A stretch of DNA of 64,000 bases from Sycon ciliatum (Eukaryota > Porifera > Calcarea > Leucosolenida > Sycettidae), in the NCBI RefSeq assembly GCF_964019385.1, contig NC_088647.1, positions 16,947,989 to 17,011,988 on the forward strand. Direction: 5' to 3'. Positions 1 to 9,019 of the stretch are shown here, one piece after another. How positions within the stretch are numbered: position 1 is the first letter of the stretch; each line of letters starts with the position of its first letter. Made by a program: the position numbers and the translations under genes. The notes beneath the pieces are model-generated. The model had not been told where the DNA came from and searched no databases. It saw only the letters and a program-made list of their open reading frames with translations.

Positions 1-1381
1 CGCTGCATTCGCTGACACCGATGTCCACATCACCACTGAGGGCCGCCCCTACCTGGGTGCTCCTCTGGGCTCGGAAGCCTTCAAGACAACATTTTGCAAT
101 GCTCGAGTGGAGGCTTGGGCATCTGAGATGCGTGAGCTGGCGAACGTGGCCGAGGCCGAGCCCCAAGCCGTGTATGCCGCACTGGTCTTTGGGTACCGTC
201 ACCGCTGAACATTCCTGATGCGAGTGTCGAGCTGTGCACCAGACGTCTTCGAGCCTCTCGAGTCCTCTCTTCGCTCCGTCTTGTTGCCAGCTCTATTGGG
301 TGTGCCAGTCGTCCCTGCCCCTCTACGCAGCCTCCTTGCTCTGCCTGTGCGTCATGGTGGCCTTGCAGTGCTCAATCCAGTTGAGGCTGCCCCGCAACAG
401 CGGACAGCATCTCTGTCCATCACGAGCAGTCTCCAGCAACTTATCGCGGACCAGTCCTCCCTCTACAGCGTAGACCCAGCAACCATTTGCGCCGCCAAGG
501 CTGCTGCCAAGCAAGCCCAGTCTGTGACTACCAAGACCGTCCTGCAGACAGCTGGTCCAGAGGCCCTACCACCAATGCTTCTGGATCACCTCCAGGCCAA
601 GGGAACAGGTGCATGGCTGACCTGTCTTCCTGTTCGCGAGCATGGATACTCCCTCGACCGGCGGTCCTTCGTTGATGCCCTATGCATTCGGTATGGCCTC
701 ACCATCCACGATTCACCTACCGAGTGTCCATGCGGCCGGCCGTTCACCATCGACCACGCAATGATCTGCAAGTTGGGCGGCTATCCCATCCACCGGCACA
801 ACCATGTCCGCAACTACCTGGGCCAACTTCTCTCTCAAGTGTCTGAGGATGTGCAGCTGGAGCCACCGCTGCAACCTCTACCGACGGTCCGCACGTTTGA
901 CCATGGTCCTGCCCTGCTCACTGCGGACGACGCCAGACCGGACATCAAGGCCAGGGGGTTTTGGTCGGTACAGACTGATGCATTTTTTGATGTAAGGGTG
1001 TTCTATCCCAACGCACAGTCGTACCGATCTCGCCCGCTGGCTGAGGTGTTCCAATGGCACGAGCGTCAGAAGCAGTCGGCATACGGTGCCCGGATCCGGG
1101 AAGTTGAGCACGCGTCGTTCACCCCGATCGTCCTGTCTTCTGCTGGTGCCCTGGCGAAGGAGGCCACCTGGTTCCTGAAGCTGCTCGGAACGAAGCTCTC
1201 CACCAAGCTCTCGCAGCCTTATCCCCTCGTGATGGGAAAGCTGCGGACGGACCTGGCTTTCAGCCTTGTCCGCGACTCCGTCCTGATGGTTCGTGGGAGT
1301 CGCCGTGCATTCCGTGCACCTGGTCTGGCGGCGGATGTGGATGCTATTTCTGTGGAGGCCCGCATTCCCGCCACTACGTGA
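1..1381 (+). pseudogene. C-terminal half of a LINE-type reverse transcriptase polyprotein
   Basis: The reading frame runs from the window edge to 1381 and has one in-frame TGA near 206. The first 70 codons contain GRPYLGAPLGSEAF and AEPQAVYAALVFGYRHR, which I know as the region just after the YADD motif in a reverse transcriptase family common in cnidarians and sponges. After the stop come the thumb-like part (LLALPVRHGGLAVLNP), a Cys/His finger (CPCGRPFTIDHAMICKLGG), and a block with RPDI followed about 16 residues later by FFDVRVFYPNA. That last block could be a PD-(D/E)xK-like nuclease (inference). The RT core lies outside the window. The same domain recurs at 26370-27191. Confidence 0.75.
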
Positions 1382-1683
1382 CGCTAAGTCCTCCTGGGGT
1401 TTGCCGCTCTCCGGTCCTCTTTCATCCCGTTCTCCCCTCTTTTTTTGGGGATTCTTTGTACTTCGTCTTTCTTGTTTTTCTTGTTTCCTTTGTTTTTTGT
1501 AGGACAGATTTTGGGTGTACTGATTTCGGTTGTTGTTGTGTCTGACTCTATTCCCAATATCTAATTCTGTGGTTGGGTTTCCAACTCATTGGGTTGTAGT
1601 TTCCATCATGAGTTTGATTCCATCATGAGTTTGATTCCATCGTGACTTTTGATTTCGTTCCATTTTTGAGCTCACATCTAATT
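1382..1683 (+). other. 3' trailer of the element, T-rich, no gene
   Basis: Pyrimidine-rich sequence follows the stop codon, with a tandem 17-bp direct repeat (CATCATGAGTTTGATTC) near 1608-1642. No ORF or RNA gene is evident. Confidence 0.4.
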
Positions 1684-1689
1684 ATTACT

Positions 1690-2408
1690 TCAAGTATTAT
1701 TAAAAGTAGAAAGGAAAAGGACATATGGAAACGAGTTAAGAGTAACTCTCCACCACTGTAACTAGATACTATATACAGTCAGAAAGTGCAACAACTAGGC
1801 ACAAAACTGACAGAGTACTGGGACATTCGACGTCCTGACACCTAGCTTCAACACATCTGTCCCGCTGGCATTAAAGCGCTCGTTCCCACACTGCAGTATT
1901 AGTGACTGGAACTCCCTCCCCGCCGCTCTTCTGTCCCAGCCTCCCCACAGCAAGGGAATGCAAGCATTCAAAACTAATGTTTATCGCCATCTTCGAAGCA
2001 CAAACTGGCTCTGGGCAGTCGACTCGCTATGATGATGCTCTCGTCGTTCTCCTCTATCCCTATCTATGCACCACAACTGGCTCAGACAACCGACTCGCCA
2101 TGATCAGCCATGATGATGCTCCTCTCAGTAACAGCCCTTGTAATTTGTTAATAGTCTCACAGTTTCTCCCGCACACTCGCTGATGTTAACCCTTCCTTTC
2201 TTTTCATTTTGCTGACTCGTACAGCTCTATCTTTTGTTTTTGGTGCGTGTTTTTGGCCGTGATGCCGAGACCTCAGGTCGGCAGAGCCATCAATGCCCCA
2301 CCATCACTGCTGCGTCTCGGTGCAGCCCCTGCTCAATAGTTGTCACGTTCGTCCTAGTCTCAGTATCATTGTCTTTCTTTATTATTTTCGAGCTGGGAGT
2401 GTGAACAT

Positions 2409-2447
<39 letters not shown>

Positions 2448-2690
2448 ATTCCCGTAGCGCTAACCGACAGCCTTCCAACTTGGAAGGTTCAAGGTTATGG
2501 AAAGACCAAAGAGGGGAAGGCAAATGCAAGTCGAATGTCTCAGTACTCTGTCAGTTTTGTGCCTAGTTGTTGCACTTTCTGACTGTATATAGTATCTAGT
2601 TACAGTGGTGGAGAGTTACTCTTAACTCGTTTCCATATGTCCTTTTCCTTTCTACTTTTATTATTGGCTCAATACCCGAGTTTCAAGTAT
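1690..2690. mobile_element. Palindromic (foldback) element split by a LINE
   Basis: Bases 1690-1835 return as an inverted copy at 2537-2690: the arm begins AAAAGTAGAAAGGAAAAGG and ends at CAGAGTACTG. A compact copy with almost no loop is at 4917-5062, so the arms belong to a dispersed inverted-repeat element. The roughly 700 bp between the arms is the LINE fragment at 1837-2446 plus about 90 bp. Confidence 0.7.
1837..2446 (+). mobile_element. 5'-truncated LINE, 3' end with poly(A)
   Basis: Codons from about 1866 to 2032 give the last ~55 residues of a LINE ORF2 (LALKRSFPHCSISDWNSLP ... VYRHLRSTNWLWAVDSL), matching the intact ORF at 40256-42562. The 3' UTR contains a stem-loop GCCGAGACCTCAGGTCGGC at 2264-2282 and ends in GTGAACATAGT plus about 36 A at 2411-2446. 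It is a dead-on-arrival copy lodged inside the palindromic element. Confidence 0.85.
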
Positions 2691-2727
2691 TATTAGAAGC
2701 GGTGAGGCCTCCTGCAGTTTCATACAG

Positions 2728-2943
2728 AATTACAGATGGAGCGGACTCGCTCCCTTCTATTTACACTGCAACGTTCGAACACATTTTCGTAGTTAAAACA
2801 ACGTTTCGGCATATAGCCCTCATCAGGTTTGCAATGATGTGCACTCTACAAAGGAGCAGTAAATATACTGTGCTGTGCTGTGTTTGCGCCAAATGTGTCA
2901 GCTACAAAGGTGGCGAAAGGGATTGGTGATATATTAATATCCA
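2728..2943. repeat. Penelope terminal repeat, 3' side
   Basis: This is an inverted copy of 4557-4772 with only scattered differences. It includes the hairpin-forming GGAGCGGACTCGCTCC and a hammerhead core on the minus strand, in the same sense as the coding region. Confidence 0.85.
2768..2840 (-). ncRNA. Hammerhead ribozyme core in the coding-sense orientation
   Basis: On the minus strand, positions 2826 to 2803 read CTGATGA, a short stem (GGC/GCC around a UAUAU-like loop), then GAAAC. These are the invariant parts of the hammerhead catalytic core. AACGTT blocks after GAAA and about 25 nt further could form stem III. I could not assign stem I and the cleavage site cleanly, so self-cleavage is inferred from the core and from the known presence of hammerheads in Penelope terminal repeats. 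Confidence 0.65.
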
Positions 2944-2955
2944 GATACGATATAT

Positions 2956-4620
2956 TCACAGTAGTGCCCAGCCAGCATTAGTGTTTACTTGCGGCCGCAA
3001 GTTGCGGATTTCAACAGCTTCTCGCAGTTTTCTGCTTGCTCTGTCGCCTGCCCTTGCCAGGACTGACACAGCCGAGAACACACTATCAGCAGCAGCTATA
3101 CTCTCGCCAGAATGTTTGTCGCGCACGTGGTCACCCCATGGCTTATCGAGAGTGCGACGGCGTGCCTCGCCATTGTGCTCCCGAATTCTTGTTTCCAAGG
3201 AGCGTTCCGTCTCCCCTACATACGTTTCCCGGCACCATTTGCATTGTAATTCGTAGACTACATTCTTTGTCATACATACTCGTTCGCCTCCAGACTGACA
3301 GGTAATGCAAGGCCCTAGTGGACGTCCTCTTCGTCTTTTTTCAGTAATGTTGGGCTCGTTTACGCACTTGGGTGGTAACAGCGCCGAACGGCACAGTTGA
3401 CGCCTGAGGCTGCCCGAGTGCTCGTATACGACACGTACCGGCAACTTGTATTTCCGTATTGCTTTGTTCACATGGTGGTGTACTTCATCGGACTTGAACG
3501 GTAGTTTAAGGAAGGCAGAGCGGGGATTACCGCGTCGTTTACGCCGAGGTTTCCTGGCAGCTTCCCTTGCTTCCAATATGATACTGTCTGGGTAGTTATT
3601 TATGCGCAGTTGTTTGTGTATTTTTTGTTCGCTCTCGGCTTGCATCATGGGGTTAGACGATAGTCGCTGTGCCCTTAGGAATTGAGATTGAGCGACGGCT
3701 AACTTGATGTGGTGAGGAACTGCCGATGAATAATCCACCAGTAGGCCACTACTGCATGCCTTCTGGAACAATTTGAATGACAGCTCTCCGGTTTGCCCAA
3801 CCGCGATCGTTACGTCCATGTTGTCTATGCAGCCACTGTCACAACTTAATTCATGCGTGAATTTGATACGTTCGTGGCTGGCGTTGAATCTTTCTATGAG
3901 CTCCAGAAGGCGCTGCCTACCATGTGTCCATAGGATGATGATATCGTCAATGTATCGTCTGAACAGAATAGGTTGGAAGGGTGAGTCCTGAAGAAGTCGT
4001 GTCTCAATGGTGTGCATAAACAGGATGGCAAATGGAGGTGCCCGGTTGTTCCCCATAGCAACCCCATCTAGCTGGTGGTAGATCTGTCTGCCAAATCTGA
4101 AGTAGTTATGACTCAGAACAAACTTCAGTAGTGTCCTGACTTGGGTCACGGTCAGCCCGAGCATATCAACTCTGTGATGGTGTTGCTCTTACACGTCACT
4201 AACGGCATTCACGCCCTCTTCGATCGGTATGCTGGGATACAAACCCACCACATCCATCGTAGCCAGAATCGTTCCAGCAGGTGCTTTAAGGCCAGGGTAT
4301 ATGGTGCGGATATTGTCTAGCGCGTCTTTGGTGTTGATGAGGTGCGATCGGACAAATGCAAGCAGTTGATGCAATATACGTTCGAGAACCACCGAAATTC
4401 CTGTGACTGGACTGTCACAAGCAGAGACAACAGGTCGGAGGGGCAAATTTTGCTTGTGGTCCTTTGGAAGACCGTATAGTTCCGGGAATCGTATGTCATG
4501 AGGGAGTATTGCAGTCAGAAGATCAGGATCCATATTCGTGCATTGCTCTTCCAGTATGGATATTAATATATCACCAATCCCTTTCGCCACCTTTGTAGCT
4601 GACACATTTGGCGCAAACAC
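2956..4620 (-). pseudogene. Penelope-like reverse transcriptase and GIY-YIG endonuclease
   Basis: Read on the minus strand, the frame shows RT motifs LYGLPKDHK and ATMDVVGLYPSIP, then GVAMGNNRAPPFA and the catalytic FRRYIDDIIIL. After a basic linker come a paired-Cys finger (GPCITCQSG ... VC) and a GIY-YIG nuclease: VVYELQCKWC, YVGETERSLETRIREHN and HVRDKH. This order (RT, then GIY-YIG at the C-terminus) is diagnostic of Penelope-like elements. The frame is open for about 545 codons and broken about once. The 5' part of the polyprotein upstream of the RT is not visible. Confidence 0.9.
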
Positions 4621-4772
4621 AGCACAGCACAGTATATTTACTGCTCCTTTGTAGAGTGCACATCATTGCAAACCTGATGAGGGCTAAATGCCGAAACGTT
4701 GTTTTAACTACGAAAATGTGTTCGAACGTTGCAGTGTAAATAGAAGGGAGCGAGTCCGCTCCATCTGTAATT
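4557..4772. repeat. Penelope terminal repeat, 5' side (inverted)
   Basis: This is the inverted partner of 2728-2943 and ends directly at the target duplication. The start of the visible coding frame (MFAPNVSATK) overlaps it. Confidence 0.85.
4660..4738 (+). ncRNA. Hammerhead ribozyme core, opposite strand
   Basis: CTGATGA at 4674-4680, a GGC(UAAAU)GCC stem, and GAAAC at 4693-4697 form the conserved core. It is the mirror copy of the core at 2803-2826 and therefore faces away from the coding strand. Confidence 0.65.
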
Positions 4773-4784
4773 CAAGTATTATTG

Positions 4785-4916
4785 TTATTATTTTTATTTT
4801 TCTCACCCAAGTATAATAATAATAGATCTACATGTGCATCTATAATAATAATAATAATTATTATTATTATTAACTGGTTTGAGGGAAAGGGACAAGAGAT
4901 TATTATTATTATTATT
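4785..4916. repeat. ATT/AAT microsatellite tracts
   Basis: Long (ATT)n and (AAT)n runs around 4785-4870 and 4899-4916 form AT-rich simple sequence. No gene is present. Confidence 0.8.
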
Positions 4917-5062
4917 ATTTGAAACTCGGGTATTGAGCCAATAATAAAAGTAGAAAGGAAAAGGACATATGGAAACGAGTTAAGAGTAACTCTCCACCAC
5001 TGTAACTAGATACTACTCTTAACTCTTAACTCGTTTCCATATGTCCTTTTCCTTTCTACTAT
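4917..5062. mobile_element. Compact palindromic element copy
   Basis: The sequence reads into itself: the arm AAAAGTAGAAAGGAAAAGG ... GAGTTAAGAGT is followed almost at once by its complement. It is the same family as 1690-2690 without the LINE. Confidence 0.7.
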
Positions 5063-6310
5063 TATTATTATTATTTAAAAATTCGACGAGGAGACAATAA
5101 TTTTAATATGACAATAAGTAGGACGAGCTGAAGCGACATTTGGATTACTTTATTACCAATGTAAGCGATGGAGACGATGCAAGAAACAATCTAAAGGGTA
5201 AGGAAAATACATGTAAGAAGAAAAAGGCAATGGAAAAAAAGATGATTCGAACAAGTTTTCGTACAACACTCTTTAGGAATCACCGTTGTACTAAAGAACA
5301 AAATGAGAACAAAGGAAATAATTATAGCAATCAAGGTAGGGTAACATGATACAATGACAGCACTGGAATATCGAGGTGCTATTTCTCACAAAAGTGTGCA
5401 GAAAACAAGGGTATGCAAGGGTATTTCCGGCATAGTGCCACAGTGTGCGAGCCACCCAGGAGCCAAACAAATGCATTTACAATTTTTTCACATTTTCGTG
5501 CCCATTCTGTCCGTGCGCGGGACCCAAACATAAAACAAGTCCAGAAGCAGCCATGGGTGGTGGGGTAGGGCCCCTCAACGTGGCCCTGGAATCTGTCACA
5601 ACGGAACGAGTGGGCGTTCTCTCACAGACTCCCACAGACCCAAGTCAATTTTTGAATTTTTTTAGGTTTAGCACGTGCTACGAGGTCGTACCTTTGATAC
5701 AACATCCAGTGCTGGTGCTGGGACGTCCACAGTAAGCCATTTCCACAGCGCTGCACACCAAATCCAGGATACCCTCAGCAACCGGCAAAGACTACCACTC
5801 ACGTTCCACTACTGCCTAGTACTGAATCCCACCTGACTTCTTGACACGACTCAAACTTGCCAAAGTCACTAAATCAACGTCAACTACAATAATCAAGCCA
5901 CATATCTGCAACGTCACGAGGGTGCTGGCAAAAGTCCTGCTGCACGGCGGCGGGCAAAGCCCGCCGCCGTGCAGCCCAATACGTGGCTCAAAAACGTGAT
6001 TTTTTGGACTTGGAGCAAATTTCTGCACACTTTCGCGTGTTTCCATGATACGACAAGTTGCGCACGGTCTGCTCACATTCAAATACAGTGCTGCCAACAA
6101 ATGACAGCGTGCAACAAAAAAATCTTTCCTTGCAAAGGGCACATTTTCGGCCATAACTCTTGAACGGCCGGTCAGATCAGGACACAATTTTCAGAGAATT
6201 TGCAGCTATTCAAGCTCTTTCAACTGACGTAGCACTGAATATGAATTTACAAATTTCATTTTTCAGCGAATTTTGGGTAGTCTGCCACCTTAACACCAGT
6301 CCCTTCCGAT
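5063..6310. other. No gene seen; one long GC hairpin
   Basis: I see no supported ORF. At 5938-5975 there is a perfect hairpin (arm GCTGCACGGCGGCGGGC, loop AAA). The sequence around 6120-6200 looks repetitive, but I cannot name it. Confidence 0.5.
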
Positions 6311-6319
6311 CTAGGTCCA

Positions 6320-6640
6320 GAGCGGCAATGTCATCACTCAGCTGGGCCCATGGGTTGTGATGACCTGGATGGACTTGTGCCTGATATAGAGTGTGATATC
6401 ATCGGCATACTTGATTCAATGCATGTACTGTTGGAAGCACTGTGCATGTGGTGCATCACGGGTGTCAATGCAGAAGAGCATTGGGCAGGGCACGGAGCCT
6501 TGTACTTAGTTGTGGGACGCCTCTTGTGCAAGGGTGGGCCCCACCTAGCTGTTGCCCTACTCTTACTCGCTGGACGCGTCTGGTCAGGTGCAGGTAGCTT
6601 GCAAACCAAGCAAGTGCAGTGTCAGCAATGCCAAGCATCT
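6320..6640 (-). pseudogene. Degenerate LINE reverse transcriptase fragment
   Basis: On the minus strand one frame gives KYADDITLYI, the catalytic RT motif, about 40 codons after a decayed GVPQ block. Other frames interrupt it several times. Only the palm region is left. Confidence 0.6.
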
Positions 6641-6654
6641 TCAACTCGTAGAAA

Positions 6655-6895
6655 GTAGCTACATGACTACTGTATCAGGACGACCTACAGGAGCGATAAA
6701 AGAATACACGACTGACGTTAGGAGAAGTCTAAAACTCCCCTAGCTTGATGAGGGTCAGAACCGGGTTCAACACCAATAATGGTTCAGATGGTCCCAACGG
6801 ACTGGGGCTCTACCAACCGTGGATGGTTGTAGTATTAAAAGGTCACTGTTTCCGAACACAGTGTCCTCCGCCTTGTTTCATGCTGTCAAGCTAAC
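6655..6895 (-). repeat. Dispersed repeat, inverted relative to 20315-20555
   Basis: The blocks around CACTGTTTCCGAACACAGTG, GGGGCTCTACCAACCG, GTTCAACACC and TACAGGAGCGATAA recur in inverted orientation at 20315-20555. A weaker partial match lies near 14605-14665. The function is unknown; it is probably an old mobile element. Confidence 0.65.
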
Positions 6896-6964
6896 AACAT
6901 GTGTGAACTATAAAAGGTTTATCTAACCGTTTGCCCACATCAGTTTGTGGAATCAACTGCCACC

Positions 6965-7035
6965 CTCCCTGTTCCAGCCAGTTCCAGTTTTTGAATTTTT
7001 GAAATTGTTGCTATGCTGTGACGTAGCACTTTCAA
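6965..7035. repeat. End fragment of the GGGCTTGAAAGT inverted-repeat MITE
   Basis: GTTTTTGAATTTTTGAAATT followed by GTGACGTAGCACTTTCAAGC matches the right end of the complete copies at 38791-39128 and 58271-58614. Confidence 0.7.
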
Positions 7036-7150
7036 GCCCGCGCACTGCACTCACACTGCCAGACTGTGCCATGGCAGTGCATGCATAGATTTGGGCACGC
7101 TTAGCCTGACGTCACACTCATCTACACTGTAAACTGCTTCCTTTGAACTA

Positions 7151-7680
7151 CAGTCTGTATCGCCTATAAGGTTGGCGGCTATAGTAATATACCGGATATA
7201 GTGATCAATTTCTCAAATTCATTTTCATTTGCCATAACTAAGTATACACAGTTATCGCGTATAGTAATAATCGTCTATAGTAATATATCGCCTATAGTGA
7301 TCAAATTCATATTTCAAAAGACCTTTATTACATTATTTTTGCATCGGTTATAGTGATTGATGTAAAATCAAGCGATGTCAGAGGAGAACAGGGTGTTACT
7401 TCTTCGTGAAGAACTTGTCCAGTGAGTGTTGTTTGGTGAGTTTTGCTCGTAAAAGTTGCTAAAATATGCCTCCATCATGAGGAAATGCTGATTTTGTGTG
7501 TCAGGAGCTACAGCCAGCTACATGACATTGTACATGTATGTAGTGCGTATGTACACGGCGCGCTGAGTCGTTTGACACCCCACTCGCATACATTGCATGC
7601 AGTATCGGTCATAGTAATATATCGCTTATAGTGATAAAATGCTCAAAATCAAACACCAACGCTATAGGCGATACTGACTG
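7151..7680. mobile_element. Pogo/mariner-like MITE with TA target site
   Basis: The inverted ends are CAGTCTGTATCGCCTATA (from 7151) and its near complement TATAGGCGATACTGACTG (to 7680), bounded by TA on each side (7149-7150 and 7681-7682). The interior carries many repeats of TATAGTAATATA and TATAGTGATCAA. No transposase remains. CAGTC termini with TA duplication fit pogo/Tigger-type mariners. Confidence 0.8.
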
Positions 7681-8819
7681 TACTAAGTATTTAACTTCCT
7701 AAGGCTAAGTGTTACTTTTGCTCACTGCACAATAGTACAGCACTCACACTGCCCGCGCATGGATTTGGGCGCGCTTATGCCTTACGTCACACAACTGCTT
7801 CCTTTGAACTAACGATTAATACTTTCTCTTTCTTTCGTGCTGTTGGCTTCACTTTAAAGTCTAATGTGGTGACTTTTAGCTTGTGCCAGCACCAAATTTT
7901 CACCCTCCAGCCCCCCCATCTTATCATCTTGCTAATGGTACTAGGGAACATTTACTATGATTTAGCTCTATCGCTCCTAACTGGTCATTTGCTTCGCTAC
8001 CGTAGTTGCGGTTCTTCTGAAGTTCACGAGCCAGTTGTTGCCAATTGCATTGGCTTTGCCTTGCCACCCCATTGTGGCACAATGTGGGTTAATTGTGGCT
8101 CCTCGCGAGCCAGTTGCTGCCAGTGGCCTGGCATTGCTTTCCAGCTCTTCGAGCTTTTGCATTACAAGACCAGTTACTCGAAGCAGCACACTATCTCAAA
8201 AACAATTCCTTGTTGCCTTGGGCTGAGTATGAGTGTGTGAGGGATATGGTGCTAAGTTCTCTTAAAAAATATAAAAGATAAAAAATACTAGTATTGCACT
8301 AGTATTGGGTTATATCATGCCATGTACATAAGCGGCTTGCTGCGGTTATGTCAATACTACTGCTATGTACAATCATGAGTACATGTACAATGGTCAATAT
8401 GCTGTTATAGTTTTTTCTAAACACTGTGCCTCGCTGAGAACTGCACGGACTGCAATGCATCAAAACCAATAATATTCTGCTGTGGCATACAATGTACAAT
8501 GTAGCTCAAACAACAGTGCTGTATGGCAGGGCATACTGTTAGAATCTACAGGTCGTACAGGGTATGTACAAACGTCCAGCTTGTTTCTAGTAGACAGTGT
8601 GCCACGAGATCGCGTCACACACATTCATGCATCTTTTTTTGTTGGTGCTGGCAACAGCACTCATGCTGTCTTGGCTAGAGTCAGATCTGCATACACTTCA
8701 GTGCGACTGCCGCAGTCTATCACAATTCTTACCTGAGTGCAAATGGAATTAATCGGCCACACAGGCAAGTCTATTATTATGCAGGTACACCCTGGCAATG
8801 AGGCACATGTATCAGATAA
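7681..8819. other. No gene seen
   Basis: Bases 7740-7815 repeat, with changes, the sequence just left of the MITE (7040-7148), so the MITE sits between two direct copies of a roughly 80-100 bp unit. The remainder has short ORFs only; none looks coding. Confidence 0.4.
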
Positions 8820-8978
8820 GCTAGCACGCTACGTGCTGGGACACATGCAGAATTAGTCAGCTACGTCTGATGCTTAAGGACACGACTGAACGAGACCTGG
8901 TCTCCCTCATGTAGCAGCGCTACGGACCAGCGGTACACCGTGTCCGTGGCAACACGATTTAACTCTAGAACTTCTATA
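8820..8978 (-). repeat. Tandem duplicate of the 3' end of the adjacent B-box gene
   Basis: This block repeats 8979-9137 with about a dozen differences. On the minus strand it still encodes the last residues of the gene (VALLHEGDQVSFSRV.KHQ) followed by a stop and the same 3' sequence. It lies directly downstream of the gene's own stop. Confidence 0.85.
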
Positions 8979-9019
8979 GCTAGCACGCTACGTGCTGGGA
9001 CACATGCAGGATTAGTCAA

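Larger units (their letters stand above)
2683..4784 (-). mobile_element. Penelope-like retroelement with inverted terminal repeats
   Basis: The element is flanked by a direct repeat TCAAGTATTATT at 2683-2694 and 4773-4784, a likely 12-bp target duplication. Inside are inverted terminal repeats of about 216 bp (2728-2943 and 4557-4772). A 33-bp extension (2695-2727) lies between the 3'-side repeat and the target duplication. The coding strand is minus. Pseudo-LTRs in direct or inverted orientation, short tail extensions and hammerhead ribozymes are known features of Penelope-like elements. The copy is about full length for its parts seen here, is broken about once in the coding frame, and may be 5'-incomplete. 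Confidence 0.85.

Noticed and set aside
5816-6187. 123-codon minus-strand frame
   Set aside because: It spans the GC hairpin and has no recognisable motif; likely a chance frame in a repeat.
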